Part shown: positions 36,801 through 44,024 of the stretch, piece after piece
Layout: each line of letters starts with the position of its first letter
Numbering within the stretch: position 1 is the stretch's first letter
Source: JALEVB01 sp022768265
GTDB lineage: Bacteria; Bacillota_I; Bacilli_A; Erysipelotrichales; Erysipelotrichaceae
Direction of reading: 5' to 3'
Assembly (NCBI GenBank): GCA_034168985.1
Contig: JAXFJE010000019.1
Span: 1-44,183 of the forward strand
DNA length: 44,183 nucleotides
The notes under the pieces: model-generated
The model's database searches: none
What the model saw: the letters and a program-made list of their open reading frames with translations, nothing else
Told to the model about the DNA's origin: nothing
Position numbers and translations under genes: made by a program

Positions 36801-38093
36801 ATGATCTTTCAGTTTGATAAACTTCATATCTTGTCCACCTATATCTAAAATACCATCAACATTAGGATTAAAAAATGCTGCCGCACTGCAATGGGCTACC
36901 GTTTCAACTTCCCCTTCATCAAGATCGAAGGCCTGTTTTACTAGTTCTTCACCATAACCAGTTGCACAAGAACGGGTGATTTGAACATCTGGTGGTATTA
37001 TTTTTAACAACTTATCTACACCATCGATGATAGCTTGGATCGGATTACCATAATTATTGGTATAATAATCAAACAATAATTCACCATCATCATTAATGAT
37101 TGCCATTTTGGTCGTGGTCGATCCAGCATCGATCCCTAAATAACAATTACCTTTATGATGTTTGATATCCGCTTTTTGGATGATTGCTTGTTGATGGCGA
37201 AGGCAAAATTCAGCGTATTCTTCTTCATTGTTGAATAAGGGCTCTAAACGACCTATATTGATATTTTTTTCAAGTTCGTGGCCTACTAGCATGAGCAAGT
37301 CATCAATTGATCTTTGATCATCGACCCCGCTTTGTAACGCTGCTCCCTTTGCCGCAAATAAATGACTATTTTCAAGATCAATGATTTCCTGTCCATGTAA
37401 ATCCAAGGTCCTGATGAAAGCCGCTTTTAGCTCTGATAAAAAATGTAATGGCCCTCCTAAAAAAGCTACGCATCCACGAATAGGCTTGCCGCAAGATAAA
37501 CCCGATATCGTTTGATTTACCACTGCTTGAAAGATCGATGCAGCGATATCTTCTTTTCGAGCTCCTTCATTGATCAAAGGTTGAATATCGCTTTTGGCAA
37601 ATACCCCACATCTTGCAGCAATGGGATATATCTCTTTATACTCTTTAGCTAATTCATTTAAGCCCTTGGCATCTGTTTGTAAAAGAGCTGCCATTTGATC
37701 GATGAAGGCGCCTGTTCCTCCCGCACAGACTCCATTCATCCTTTCATCTAGCCCTCCTTTAAAATAAATGATTTTGGCATCTTCACCACCTAGTTCTATA
37801 GCCACATCGGTTTGAGGAGCTTGATATCTTAAAGCTGTAGCTACCGCCACAACTTCTTGCGTAAATTCGATATGTAATAAGTGCGATAGCTGCATGGCTC
37901 CAGAACCCGTAATTCTTATTTGAATCTGATTAGCTCCAGTTTGTTGGCGGATCGCTTCTAAAATTTGCCACAAATTCTCTCTTATTTTTGCTTGATGACG
38001 GATATAACACTGATATATCAACCTTTCTTCCCCATCCATCACAACTGCTTTTATCGTTGTTGATCCAATATCAATTCCTACTCGATAAACCAT
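33879..38093 (-). CDS. Giant 2-hydroxyacyl-CoA dehydratase activase / HgdB-like fusion protein
   Basis: A 1404-residue protein. Two BadF/BcrA-type ASKHA activase domains begin GIDIGSTTIK (6-15) and GIDAGSTTTK (about 321-330). Each has its own glycine/cysteine segment (NGVCAGGTGAF and CSSGCGSF), the cysteines typical of the Fe-S cluster shared by an activase dimer. A Cys-rich stretch (CNGCTNHC, near 601-608) follows, then a DUF2229/HgdB-like region (about 680-1400) with many cysteines. Such proteins use ATP to push electrons at very low potential onto a dehydratase-type Fe-S protein. No dehydratase alpha/beta pair or CoA-transferase is adjacent, so the natural substrate is not evident. Confidence 0.93.
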   Translation of the reverse strand: MVYRVGIDIGSTTIKAVVMDGEERLIYQCYIRHQAKIRENLWQILEAIRQQTGANQIQIRITGSGAMQLSHLLHIEFTQEVVAVATALRYQAPQTDVAIELGGEDAKIIYFKGGLDERMNGVCAGGTGAFIDQMAALLQTDAKGLNELAKEYKEIYPIAARCGVFAKSDIQPLINEGARKEDIAASIFQAVVNQTISGLSCGKPIRGCVAFLGGPLHFLSELKAAFIRTLDLHGQEIIDLENSHLFAAKGAALQSGVDDQRSIDDLLMLVGHELEKNINIGRLEPLFNNEEEYAEFCLRHQQAIIQKADIKHHKGNCYLGIDAGSTTTKMAIINDDGELLFDYYTNNYGNPIQAIIDGVDKLLKIIPPDVQITRSCATGYGEELVKQAFDLDEGEVETVAHCSAAAFFNPNVDGILDIGGQDMKFIKLKDHHVVNVILNEACSSGCGSFIENFANSLGYDVQDFAQKALFAKSPIDLGSRCTVFMNSNVKQAQKEGAHVEDISAGLAYSVIKNALFKVIKLTDITKLGNDIVVQGGTFYNHAVLRSLEKIIDKEVICPDISGIMGAFGAALIARNNYQGQQTTTIPLTDFAKVEYTTSVHRCNGCTNHCVLTTNVFSNGKKHISGNRCEKVVRSSALRQKGENMFEFKRKRLFAYEPLSLEKAVRGQIGIPRTLNMYENYPFWATFFKELKFQVVLSPLSNREIYLKGMESVPSESECYPAKLAHGHVKWLIDQGIKTIFYPCIFYEHQEMKHAQNHYNCPMVIANSENVKNNIDEIPKENIEYLRPFVAFTNEQVISKRLVKFCQEKWNIDAKEVHAAVHKAWLEQAKAKKDIRDKGISLLASMNKHDEQGIVLVGRPYHIDPEINHGIPELISSYGLHVFTEDSLPYDYAHAMKLRALDQWTYHSRLYAAANFVSEQKKLELIQLNSFGCGLDAVTSDQVNDILSKAGKIYTLLKIDEISNLGAVKIRIRSLLAAMRQRQLTKLKKDDDLYHYQRVEFTAKMKKQGYTILAPQMSPLHFAILQPIFQHHGYHIVVLDNDNRQAIDTGLKYVNNDACFPSITVVGQIMDAVLSGKYDTDHLAIIMSQTGGCCRASNYVGFIRKALDSSGLSHIPVISFNANGLEKNSGFKMSPSLLLAAAKAVIYGDLLMRCLYRVRPYEKIKGSADALCKKWVDRCSAALIDHKSPLTHKQICQKIVTAFDTLAIDETLVKPKVGIVGEILVKYMPLANNHLVELLEKEGAEVVVPDLADFMNYCLYNNIYKHQYLGTSYKGELIAEVGIGVIKLIRQPAIEALKASKRFDIPLDIEKIAHGASAFLSLGNQYGEGWFLTGEMVELLENDVANVICIQPFGCLPNHVVGKGMIKPLKAKYPQANIIAVDYDSSASEVNQLNRIKLMLASAKA

Positions 38094-38415
38094 CTTATCA
38101 TCGTCCTTTCTATCAATACAATTCAGCCAACAAAAGATGTTTGCTATTTTTTGGCTAAGTTGCTAGTAATTATTTCTAATGTTGGTCAATAGTAATTTTC
38201 CTGTTCATATCATGCTCCTTTAGCTTAGAAATCATAACAATTGTTTTTCTTTATTGCATTCGACAATCTCTAACATTTGTTTTTAATTAGGACATTTTAA
38301 AACATTTGTCCTAATTTGCTACTTTAGATCTATTTTGTAAATATCAATAATTGCTTAACTTATTTACAATACTTTCAAGAACATGTAATGTTCGTATGCA
38401 AAGGAAGGTAATAAA
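38094..38415. promoter_or_regulatory. Divergent control region between activase and phasin genes
   Basis: A 322-base AT-rich gap without a gene. Its main feature is a 10-bp inverted repeat, AATTAGGACA (38285-38294) and TGTCCTAATT (38307-38316), with a 12-base spacer. Near copies of AACATTTG lie beside it. It may be an operator for either divergent gene. No clear consensus promoter could be fixed. Confidence 0.4.
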
Positions 38416-38736
38416 ATGAGTGATTTAAGTACAGAATTCAAAAAAGTTTTATTGGCAGGCGTAGGTGCAATAGCCATCACTGCAGAAAAATCGCAACAAT
38501 TAATTGAAGATCTTGTGAAAAAAGGGGAGATAACCGTTGAACAAGGCAAAGCTTTGAATGCTGAATTAAGAAGAAATATTAATAACAAGCTTAAAGAAAC
38601 ATCCAATACCAATGAAACATCAGTTGATGAAATAGTCCAAAGCATTCATAGATTAAGCGCTGAAGAAAAAGCTATCTTAATGGCAACCATTAAAGAAATC
38701 GATGACAATGATCACGAAAATATTCAACTTGATTAA
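38416..38736 (+). CDS. Phasin-like small protein
   Basis: A 106-residue helical protein of the phasin/PhaF-like group. It starts MSDLSTEFKKVLLAGVGAIA, has a helical body with a VEQGKALNAELRR segment, and an acidic tail. AAAGGAAGG lies before the ATG. In other Firmicutes a gene of this kind stands immediately before a UbiB/ABC1 kinase-like gene, as here. Its role there is not known, and polyhydroxyalkanoate genes are not seen in the window. An 11-bp hairpin separates it from the next gene. Confidence 0.85.
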   Translation: MSDLSTEFKKVLLAGVGAIAITAEKSQQLIEDLVKKGEITVEQGKALNAELRRNINNKLKETSNTNETSVDEIVQSIHRLSAEEKAILMATIKEIDDNDHENIQLD

Positions 38737-38760
38737 GCTCTGCTAAATTGCAGAGCTTAA
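38733..38760 (+). terminator. Hairpin between phasin-like and ubiB-like genes
   Basis: TTAAGCTCTGC (38733-38743) and GCAGAGCTTAA (38750-38760) form an 11-bp stem overlapping the first gene's stop. No T tract follows, so it may be an mRNA-processing or stabilising stem rather than a terminator. Confidence 0.5.
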
Positions 38761-38784
38761 TCATCTATAAAGGCTGGTAAAAAT

Positions 38785-40359
38785 ATGAATCATAACCAAA
38801 AATCCCGCATAACGACAATGTTAGATATCTTAAAACGTAACGATATCGCTCATGGTTTGACCCCAACCAAATTAAAAAATATCTTTGAAGAACTAGGTCC
38901 TACTTTTATCAAGCTAGGACAAATCCTTTCGATGCGCTATGATTTATTACCGTCAAATTATTGTGACGAATTAAGTCTATTAAGATCAAGCGTAACCCCC
39001 ATGCCCTTTTTACAGGTATCACAAGTATTGTGCTTAGAATATGATATCGCTAATATCGAAGAAATATTCCAATCTTTTGACCCCACACCATTAGGCTCTG
39101 CCTCAATAGCGCAAGTTCATTTAGCTAGCTTAAAAGATGGGACTAAGGTTGTAGTAAAGATCCAGCGTCCTAACATTAAAGAAGTGATGGAAAACGATAT
39201 TTTGATCTTGCGAAAAGCGATATCTTTGCTCAAATTTGCTCCTGAGTTAGGAGATCCTACAGATTATAAGATCATGTTGGCGGAAATGTGGGAAAGTGCT
39301 AAACAAGAAATGGACTTTTTAGTTGAAGCTGAACATCTAGAAAAATTCGCCAATTTAAATCAGGATATAAACTACCTTCATACCCCCAAAGTCTTTAAAA
39401 AACTAACTACCTCGCATATTTTAGTAATGGAATATATCCAAGGTATCCCCATCGATCAAAAAGAACAATTACTGGCTCAAGGCTACGATATCAAAGAAAT
39501 AGCGTTAAAATTAGCAACGAACTATACCAAACAAATACTAGAAGATGGCTTTTTTCACGCTGATCCTCATCAAGGAAACATTATTATCAAAGATGGCAAG
39601 ATCGTTTGGTTAGATCTTGGAATGGTAGGAGAAATTTCACCAAAAGACAAAAAATTCTTATCCGCTGCTGTAAAAGCCATCATCACCAATGATGTATATG
39701 AATTAAAAAATATCGTATTAACGATGGGTGTGGTTAGAAAAAAGGTCAATCATAGCCTGTTATACGATGACCTAGAAATGATGATGACCAAATATGCGAC
39801 CGCTGATTTTTCAACGATCAATCTAGGAAAATTCATCGTTGAACTTAACGATCTAACCAACCGTCATCATCTTGGCATGCCAGAAGGCGTATCTATGCTA
39901 GGAAGAGGCTTGTTAACCATCGAAGGGGTTTTAACTGACCTTGATCCACAATTAAATTTTATGACCATCGTAACCACGCACTTACAACAAGAAGATATCG
40001 ATATCTTAAAAGAAATCAAAAATACACTTTTTTTGACTTACAATGGATTGCAAAAAGCTAGAGAGATCCCTGGAAATATTGCAGATATCCTAAAGATGAG
40101 CAAAAAAGGTCAAATAAAGATCAAGCTTGAACTTACAGGCTTAGATGAGCCTTTAGATAAAATTGACAATATGGTAAACAAAATTATCTTAGCAATTATT
40201 TGTTCGGGTTTATTGATTGGCTCTAGCTTAGTTTACACTACCAAAACACCTGATAATTTCTCAGGGATACCTGCAATTGGTGCTTTAGGATTTTTTCTAG
40301 CTTTGATCCTAGGTTGTGTAATTGTTTTGGATATCATCAAACATAGTAAGAAAAGCTAA
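38785..40359 (+). CDS. ABC1/UbiB/AarF atypical kinase
   Basis: A 524-residue atypical protein-kinase-like ATPase with two C-terminal membrane helices (about 465-485 and 495-517). Family marks are visible: KLGQILSMRYDLLP (KxGQ motif), an Ala-rich nucleotide loop (PLGSASIAQVHLA), the invariant lysine in VVVKIQRP, FFHADPHQGNI and WLDLGMVGE. In aerobes UbiB supports coenzyme Q synthesis; many anaerobic Firmicutes keep this protein with no quinone pathway, so its role here is open. It follows the phasin-like gene by 48 bases. Confidence 0.93.
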   Translation: MNHNQKSRITTMLDILKRNDIAHGLTPTKLKNIFEELGPTFIKLGQILSMRYDLLPSNYCDELSLLRSSVTPMPFLQVSQVLCLEYDIANIEEIFQSFDPTPLGSASIAQVHLASLKDGTKVVVKIQRPNIKEVMENDILILRKAISLLKFAPELGDPTDYKIMLAEMWESAKQEMDFLVEAEHLEKFANLNQDINYLHTPKVFKKLTTSHILVMEYIQGIPIDQKEQLLAQGYDIKEIALKLATNYTKQILEDGFFHADPHQGNIIIKDGKIVWLDLGMVGEISPKDKKFLSAAVKAIITNDVYELKNIVLTMGVVRKKVNHSLLYDDLEMMMTKYATADFSTINLGKFIVELNDLTNRHHLGMPEGVSMLGRGLLTIEGVLTDLDPQLNFMTIVTTHLQQEDIDILKEIKNTLFLTYNGLQKAREIPGNIADILKMSKKGQIKIKLELTGLDEPLDKIDNMVNKIILAIICSGLLIGSSLVYTTKTPDNFSGIPAIGALGFFLALILGCVIVLDIIKHSKKS

Positions 40360-40390
40360 AAAAAACACAAAAATATATTTTGTGTTTTTT
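40360..40390 (+). terminator. Terminator of the ubiB-like gene
   Basis: An A-rich arm (40360-40372) pairs with TTTTGTGTTTTTT (40378-40390) around ATATA, a 13-bp AT-rich stem ending in T. It follows the stop codon directly and lies before the insertion element. Confidence 0.75.
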
Positions 40391-40449
40391 TGTATTAGAA
40401 AACCACGTCATAGTGACGTGGTTCAAAAAAGCTTAAGCGATGGTTAGAT

Positions 40450-40510
40450 CCTATTGTGCTAGACTATTTATGAGCCTGCCAGCTTATAAATAACTTACAC
40501 AATAGGAGGA
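40450..40510 (+). promoter_or_regulatory. tnpA leader hairpin sequestering the ribosome site
   Basis: CCTATTGTG (40450-40458) pairs with CACAATAGG (40498-40506), and TTATGAGC/GCTTATAA pairs inside. The AGGAGG ribosome site begins at 40504, so it is partly inside the stem. This fits the known translational repression of IS200 transposases. Confidence 0.7.
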
Positions 40511-40517
40511 CATTAAA

Positions 40518-40985
40518 ATGAATAATCAAGTTAATGCTATAAATAGTCTAGCACACACAAAATGGAATTGTAAGTATCATATTGTATTTGCACCAAAATA
40601 TAGAAGAAAAGTATTTTATTACGAGAAAAGAGAAGCAGTACGTGAAATAATTAAAACACTATGCGATTGGAAAGGTGTAGAAATAATTGAAGGAGAAGTA
40701 TGTGCAGATCATATTCATTTATTATTAGCAATACCACCAAAAATATCTGTTTCAAGCTTTGTAGGATATTTAAAAGGAAAGAGTAGTCTAATGCTATTTC
40801 AAAGATTTGGAAATATGAAGTTTGCATATCGCAATAGAGAATTTTGGTGTAAAGGATATTATGTAGATACAGTAGGAAAGAATACAAAAGTAATCAAAGA
40901 ATATATATCAAATCAATTAAAACATGATAAAGAAGAAGATCAATTAAGCCTGTTTGATCAAAGAGACCCCTTCAGCAAAGGGTAG
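40518..40985 (+). CDS. tnpA: IS200/IS605-type transposase TnpA (Y1 HUH)
   Basis: A 155-residue single-strand transposase of normal length. The HUH pair is H65 and H67 (DHIHLLL), and the catalytic tyrosine is Y129 with Gln at +4 (EYISNQ), as in IS608-type TnpA. The usual TKWNCKYHIVFAPKYRRKVFY start is intact, so it is probably active. AGGAGG precedes the ATG but is locked in a leader stem. The C-terminal tail is acidic (KHDKEEDQLSLFDQ). Confidence 0.96.
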   Translation: MNNQVNAINSLAHTKWNCKYHIVFAPKYRRKVFYYEKREAVREIIKTLCDWKGVEIIEGEVCADHIHLLLAIPPKISVSSFVGYLKGKSSLMLFQRFGNMKFAYRNREFWCKGYYVDTVGKNTKVIKEYISNQLKHDKEEDQLSLFDQRDPFSKG

Positions 40986-41106
40986 CAAGTAATATTCGCA
41001 TTTGCTGACAGGCTCTCATATGCACACTTGTGTGCTGCTAGTGATATTAGGGCTATGCCCGAAAAAGAAATACCACTGGCTATGCCAGTGGATAGTTATT
41101 ATCGCA

Positions 41107-43053
41107 TTATTTACTTGCTTGATTTAAGCAATCAGTAACTGCATCTAAGATACGATTTGAAGTTAAGGTAGCTCCTGTAACCGTATCAACGTTAACGCTA
41201 TTTTCTTTAACGATTGTTTCAGGTAGGCTTGTTAAAGCATTAGCAGCAATTGCTTCTGTTTCATGGTTAGAAACGATCGTAACTTTAGCTAATTTACCAC
41301 CAGCAATTTCAACTTCAACTTCCATTTCGCCATCTTGTCCGTCAACGGTTGCGTTATAAGTACCATCATTTAAAGCTGTGCTCATATCGAAACGTTCTAC
41401 AGCTTCGCTTTGATTTTCAAATAAAGTTTTATCAAAGATGTTGCTTGCAGCAGCTACAGTATAATCAGTTGCTAATTCATCGCTCATTGCAGCTTTAGCA
41501 GCAATACGACCGAAAGTAATTGGTCCCATTACCCCAGTACCACCAGAAACAAAGCGTCCCCAGATACCACCAACAACTTCACCAGCTGCATATAAACCTG
41601 GGATCTGAGTTCCTTGTTCATCAAGAACATGACCAGTTGTATCAATAGTAACCCCACCTAAAGTCATTACGCATAAAGCTTTCAATGGAACAGCATAGTA
41701 AGTTTCACCTTCAATTTTGTTGATAGCTAAGTTATAAGCAGAACCAACGGTAGCTGGATCATAGTTACGACCTAATTCATCAGTTTGTCCAGCATCAACA
41801 GCTGCATTATATTCTTCAACTGTTGCAACTAAATTTTCAGCTGGAACATTGATCTTTTCAGCTAGTTCTTCTAAGCTACTAGCACTTTGTACTAATTTTT
41901 CAGCTCTTCCACCTTCAGCAAAATATAGATCGAACATCATAGATCCATTTGCAGCTCTTAGATCTTCAACGATCTTATCTGTAAAGATATCATATTGCAC
42001 AGCACCTGGTTGTTCTTCTAAAGCAACTTCACGAACATCAACACGAGCTTCTTGTTCATTAACGAAACGTTTACCATCTTGGTTAACAGAAATACCGCCG
42101 GCTTTCCAAGTATAAGTAGAACCAATCGTTCCAGATCTTTCACCTGTTTGTACTCCCATTGGGAAAGTAGGAATATATGACATGGTTTCTTCGTCGATGT
42201 ATGCACCAACTTCTTGCATCATATATAGACCTTCACCCATTGAAGTTGTACTGCTTAGATAATCACCGCCATTAGCAGCATACTTTTCTAATAAGTTAAA
42301 GTTACCACTGTAACCACCTGTACACATGATAACCCCTTTGTTAGCAGTGTATTTAATGGTCTTACCATCAGCATTAGTTGCTAAAACGCTCAATACTTGA
42401 CCTTGTTCATTTGCTAATAATTGCGTTGCTTCTGTATCGAAATCAACACTTACTTGATCAAGAGTCTTAAGATAAGTATCTAAAACTTGGTGAGCTGCAC
42501 TTGAATAACCTTCTGCAGTTGCTTTTGGTTTATAAGTACGTTGTACAGAATATAATTGATGTTCTGGAGCAAAAACGGCTTTTGCACGTCCTTCTGGGAA
42601 CATTTCATTTAAACCATGTTCTAATAACCATTCAAAGGCTGCCGTATCTTCTTCCACGAAAGCTTTAACTAATTCTTCGTTACCAAGATTAGCACCATTT
42701 TTCATGATATCTTCAACGAATAATTCTTTGCTATCTTCAATACCTTCTTCTTTTTGGATTGAAGTTTCAGCAGCTGACATGGAACCAGATGTCAATAATA
42801 AGTTACCACCGGTCTTTGCAGTTTTTTCAATAATGATAACTGATTCAGCACCATTATCAGCTGCAGCGATCGCACTGCTTAAACCTGCTGCTCCTGCCCC
42901 AACCACGATTATATCTGCGGTTTTTTCTTCATCGAATGCTACTGTTGTGTCTTGCGTAGGCTTGCTAGTTTCTTCATTAGTAGTTTCATTAGTTGCTGAG
43001 CAACCTGCTAATAATAAAGCTGAAGCCATCAATAATGCCATTAGCTTTTTCAT
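41107..43053 (-). CDS. Exported lipoprotein FAD reductase with FMN-binding domain
   Basis: A 648-residue flavoprotein. The lipoprotein signal LLLAGC has Cys18, then a Thr/Glu-rich linker. The FAD domain (VGAGAAGLSSA, 51-61) belongs to the fumarate/urocanate-reductase group. The C-terminal FMN_bind domain ends in DTVTGATLTS, the motif where ApbE attaches FMN to Thr. No haem motif is seen. It is likely a cell-surface reductase for an alternative electron acceptor, fed by extracellular electron transfer. Start 43053 is supported by AGGAGG and by the signal peptide; an upstream ATG at 43104 would spoil the signal. The stop is beside the insertion-element end. Confidence 0.92.
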   Translation of the reverse strand: MKKLMALLMASALLLAGCSATNETTNEETSKPTQDTTVAFDEEKTADIIVVGAGAAGLSSAIAAADNGAESVIIIEKTAKTGGNLLLTSGSMSAAETSIQKEEGIEDSKELFVEDIMKNGANLGNEELVKAFVEEDTAAFEWLLEHGLNEMFPEGRAKAVFAPEHQLYSVQRTYKPKATAEGYSSAAHQVLDTYLKTLDQVSVDFDTEATQLLANEQGQVLSVLATNADGKTIKYTANKGVIMCTGGYSGNFNLLEKYAANGGDYLSSTTSMGEGLYMMQEVGAYIDEETMSYIPTFPMGVQTGERSGTIGSTYTWKAGGISVNQDGKRFVNEQEARVDVREVALEEQPGAVQYDIFTDKIVEDLRAANGSMMFDLYFAEGGRAEKLVQSASSLEELAEKINVPAENLVATVEEYNAAVDAGQTDELGRNYDPATVGSAYNLAINKIEGETYYAVPLKALCVMTLGGVTIDTTGHVLDEQGTQIPGLYAAGEVVGGIWGRFVSGGTGVMGPITFGRIAAKAAMSDELATDYTVAAASNIFDKTLFENQSEAVERFDMSTALNDGTYNATVDGQDGEMEVEVEIAGGKLAKVTIVSNHETEAIAANALTSLPETIVKENSVNVDTVTGATLTSNRILDAVTDCLNQASK

Positions 43054-43078
43054 TTCTTTTCCTCCTATAGGCATGTAT

Positions 43079-43106
43079 ATCATAACGTAAATTAATGTTT
43101 TCACAA
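43079..43106 (-). promoter_or_regulatory. Promoter of the flavoprotein gene
   Basis: The minus strand reads TTGTGA (43106-43101), a 16-base spacer, then TATGAT (43084-43079). It lies within an inverted repeat, GTAAATT (43087-43093) and AATTTAC (43117-43123), which may be the AraC-type operator. Confidence 0.6.
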
Positions 43107-43125
43107 TATATACTTCAATTTACAT

Positions 43126-43154
43126 TTTATAAAAATCATAAGTAATGATATAAT
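43126..43154 (+). promoter_or_regulatory. Promoter of the AraC-type gene (leaderless)
   Basis: TTTATA (43126-43131), a 17-base spacer, then TATAAT (43149-43154). The ATG begins 7 bases after the -10, so the message would start at the start codon. No ribosome site precedes it. Confidence 0.65.
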
Positions 43155-43160
43155 TATCAT

Positions 43161-44024
43161 ATGAAAAATATTAATAAGACCCTTTTTCCTGATGTAGTTT
43201 CCAAAATGTTGATGCAATTTGAGATCACACCGATCTCCTTTTTCCTGTATCAAAACAAAAGTTCTCAAAGTACCTTCATTACCGCAATCTATACTTATCG
43301 CTTAGCGATCGTGACAAAAGGTATTTACCAAGTAGAAACCAAGGAAGATCGTTTTAAGATCAAAGCTGGTGATATCATCCTTATCCCTCCTTTTAATTCC
43401 TATAATATCTATTGTCTATCCCAACAAGCTGCATGTTACATCCTTAATTTTAATTTACGTTATTTTATCAAAGATAACTATCATCATATGATCGAACAAA
43501 AGATCATTGCCAAGTTTGAGAATGCCTTGACCAAAGATATGTATGATTTTTTAGATCGTGCTCATCATATGCAAACTAACAATGATTATGGTCATTATTA
43601 TATGATCAAGATTGCAATCGAACAATTGTTGATACTATGTGATAGTAGCTATCTAACCAATAACAGCGTTGAACAAAGCATCGATAACAATTACTCCAAT
43701 CGCTCCCAAGAATGTGTCATCGAAGCTTTACGTTACATTGATGCCCATTTAAAAGAAAGCGTGAGAGTAGCAGATATTTGTAACTATCTCAATGTTTCAC
43801 AATCTTATTTATATACTTGTTTTCAAAAAGTCATGAAATGTTCCATCTCGCATGCCATCGTAGAATATAAGTTAAATCGCTCAGTTGAATTATTACAAAA
43901 CCGTGATCTACGGATCGTGGATATCGCTCAAAGCGTTGGCTTTGAAAATATCTATCATTTCTCTAATACCTTTAAAAAACATTTTGGCATCTCGCCAACA
44001 AATTTTCGCCAACAATTTATTTAA
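43161..44024 (+). CDS. AraC-family transcriptional regulator
   Basis: A 287-residue regulator. A cupin-like N-terminal sensor domain (about 35-120, FKIKAGDIILIPPFNSYNIY) is joined to a C-terminal AraC double helix-turn-helix (about 185-287), with ADICNYLNVSQSYLYTCF as the first and VDIAQSVGFENIYHFSNTFKKHFG as the second unit. It is divergent from the flavoprotein gene, sharing a 107-base gap with inverted repeats, so it very likely controls that gene and itself. The inducer is not known. The protein begins with no ribosome site. Confidence 0.92.
   Translation: MKNINKTLFPDVVSKMLMQFEITPISFFLYQNKSSQSTFITAIYTYRLAIVTKGIYQVETKEDRFKIKAGDIILIPPFNSYNIYCLSQQAACYILNFNLRYFIKDNYHHMIEQKIIAKFENALTKDMYDFLDRAHHMQTNNDYGHYYMIKIAIEQLLILCDSSYLTNNSVEQSIDNNYSNRSQECVIEALRYIDAHLKESVRVADICNYLNVSQSYLYTCFQKVMKCSISHAIVEYKLNRSVELLQNRDLRIVDIAQSVGFENIYHFSNTFKKHFGISPTNFRQQFI

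Larger units (their letters stand above)
40391..41100 (+). mobile_element. IS200/IS605-family insertion sequence, tnpA only
   Basis: About 0.7 kb with tnpA alone and no TnpB. It sits between the ubiB-like terminator and the flavoprotein gene. Typical subterminal hairpins mark both ends: AACCACGTCA/TGACGTGGTT (40401-40423) at the left, GGGC/GCCC (41050-41060) and CCACTGGC/GCCAGTGG (41073-41091) at the right. GAGCCTGCCAG (40472-40482) and CTGACAGGCTC (41005-41015) form another near-perfect inverted pair. Such elements lack terminal inverted repeats and target-site duplications, so the exact ends cannot be fixed by eye; they are given to within about 20 bases. Codon use (ATA for Ile) differs from the neighbours. 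Confidence 0.8.

Noticed and set aside
33879..38093. Assembly-error fusion of several activase genes
   Set aside because: Single-chain proteins of this length and domain order are known in Firmicutes, and no internal start with a ribosome site was seen.
43053..43104. Upstream start for the flavoprotein
   Set aside because: The extra 17 residues would precede a perfect lipoprotein signal, and AGGAGG lies next to the later ATG.
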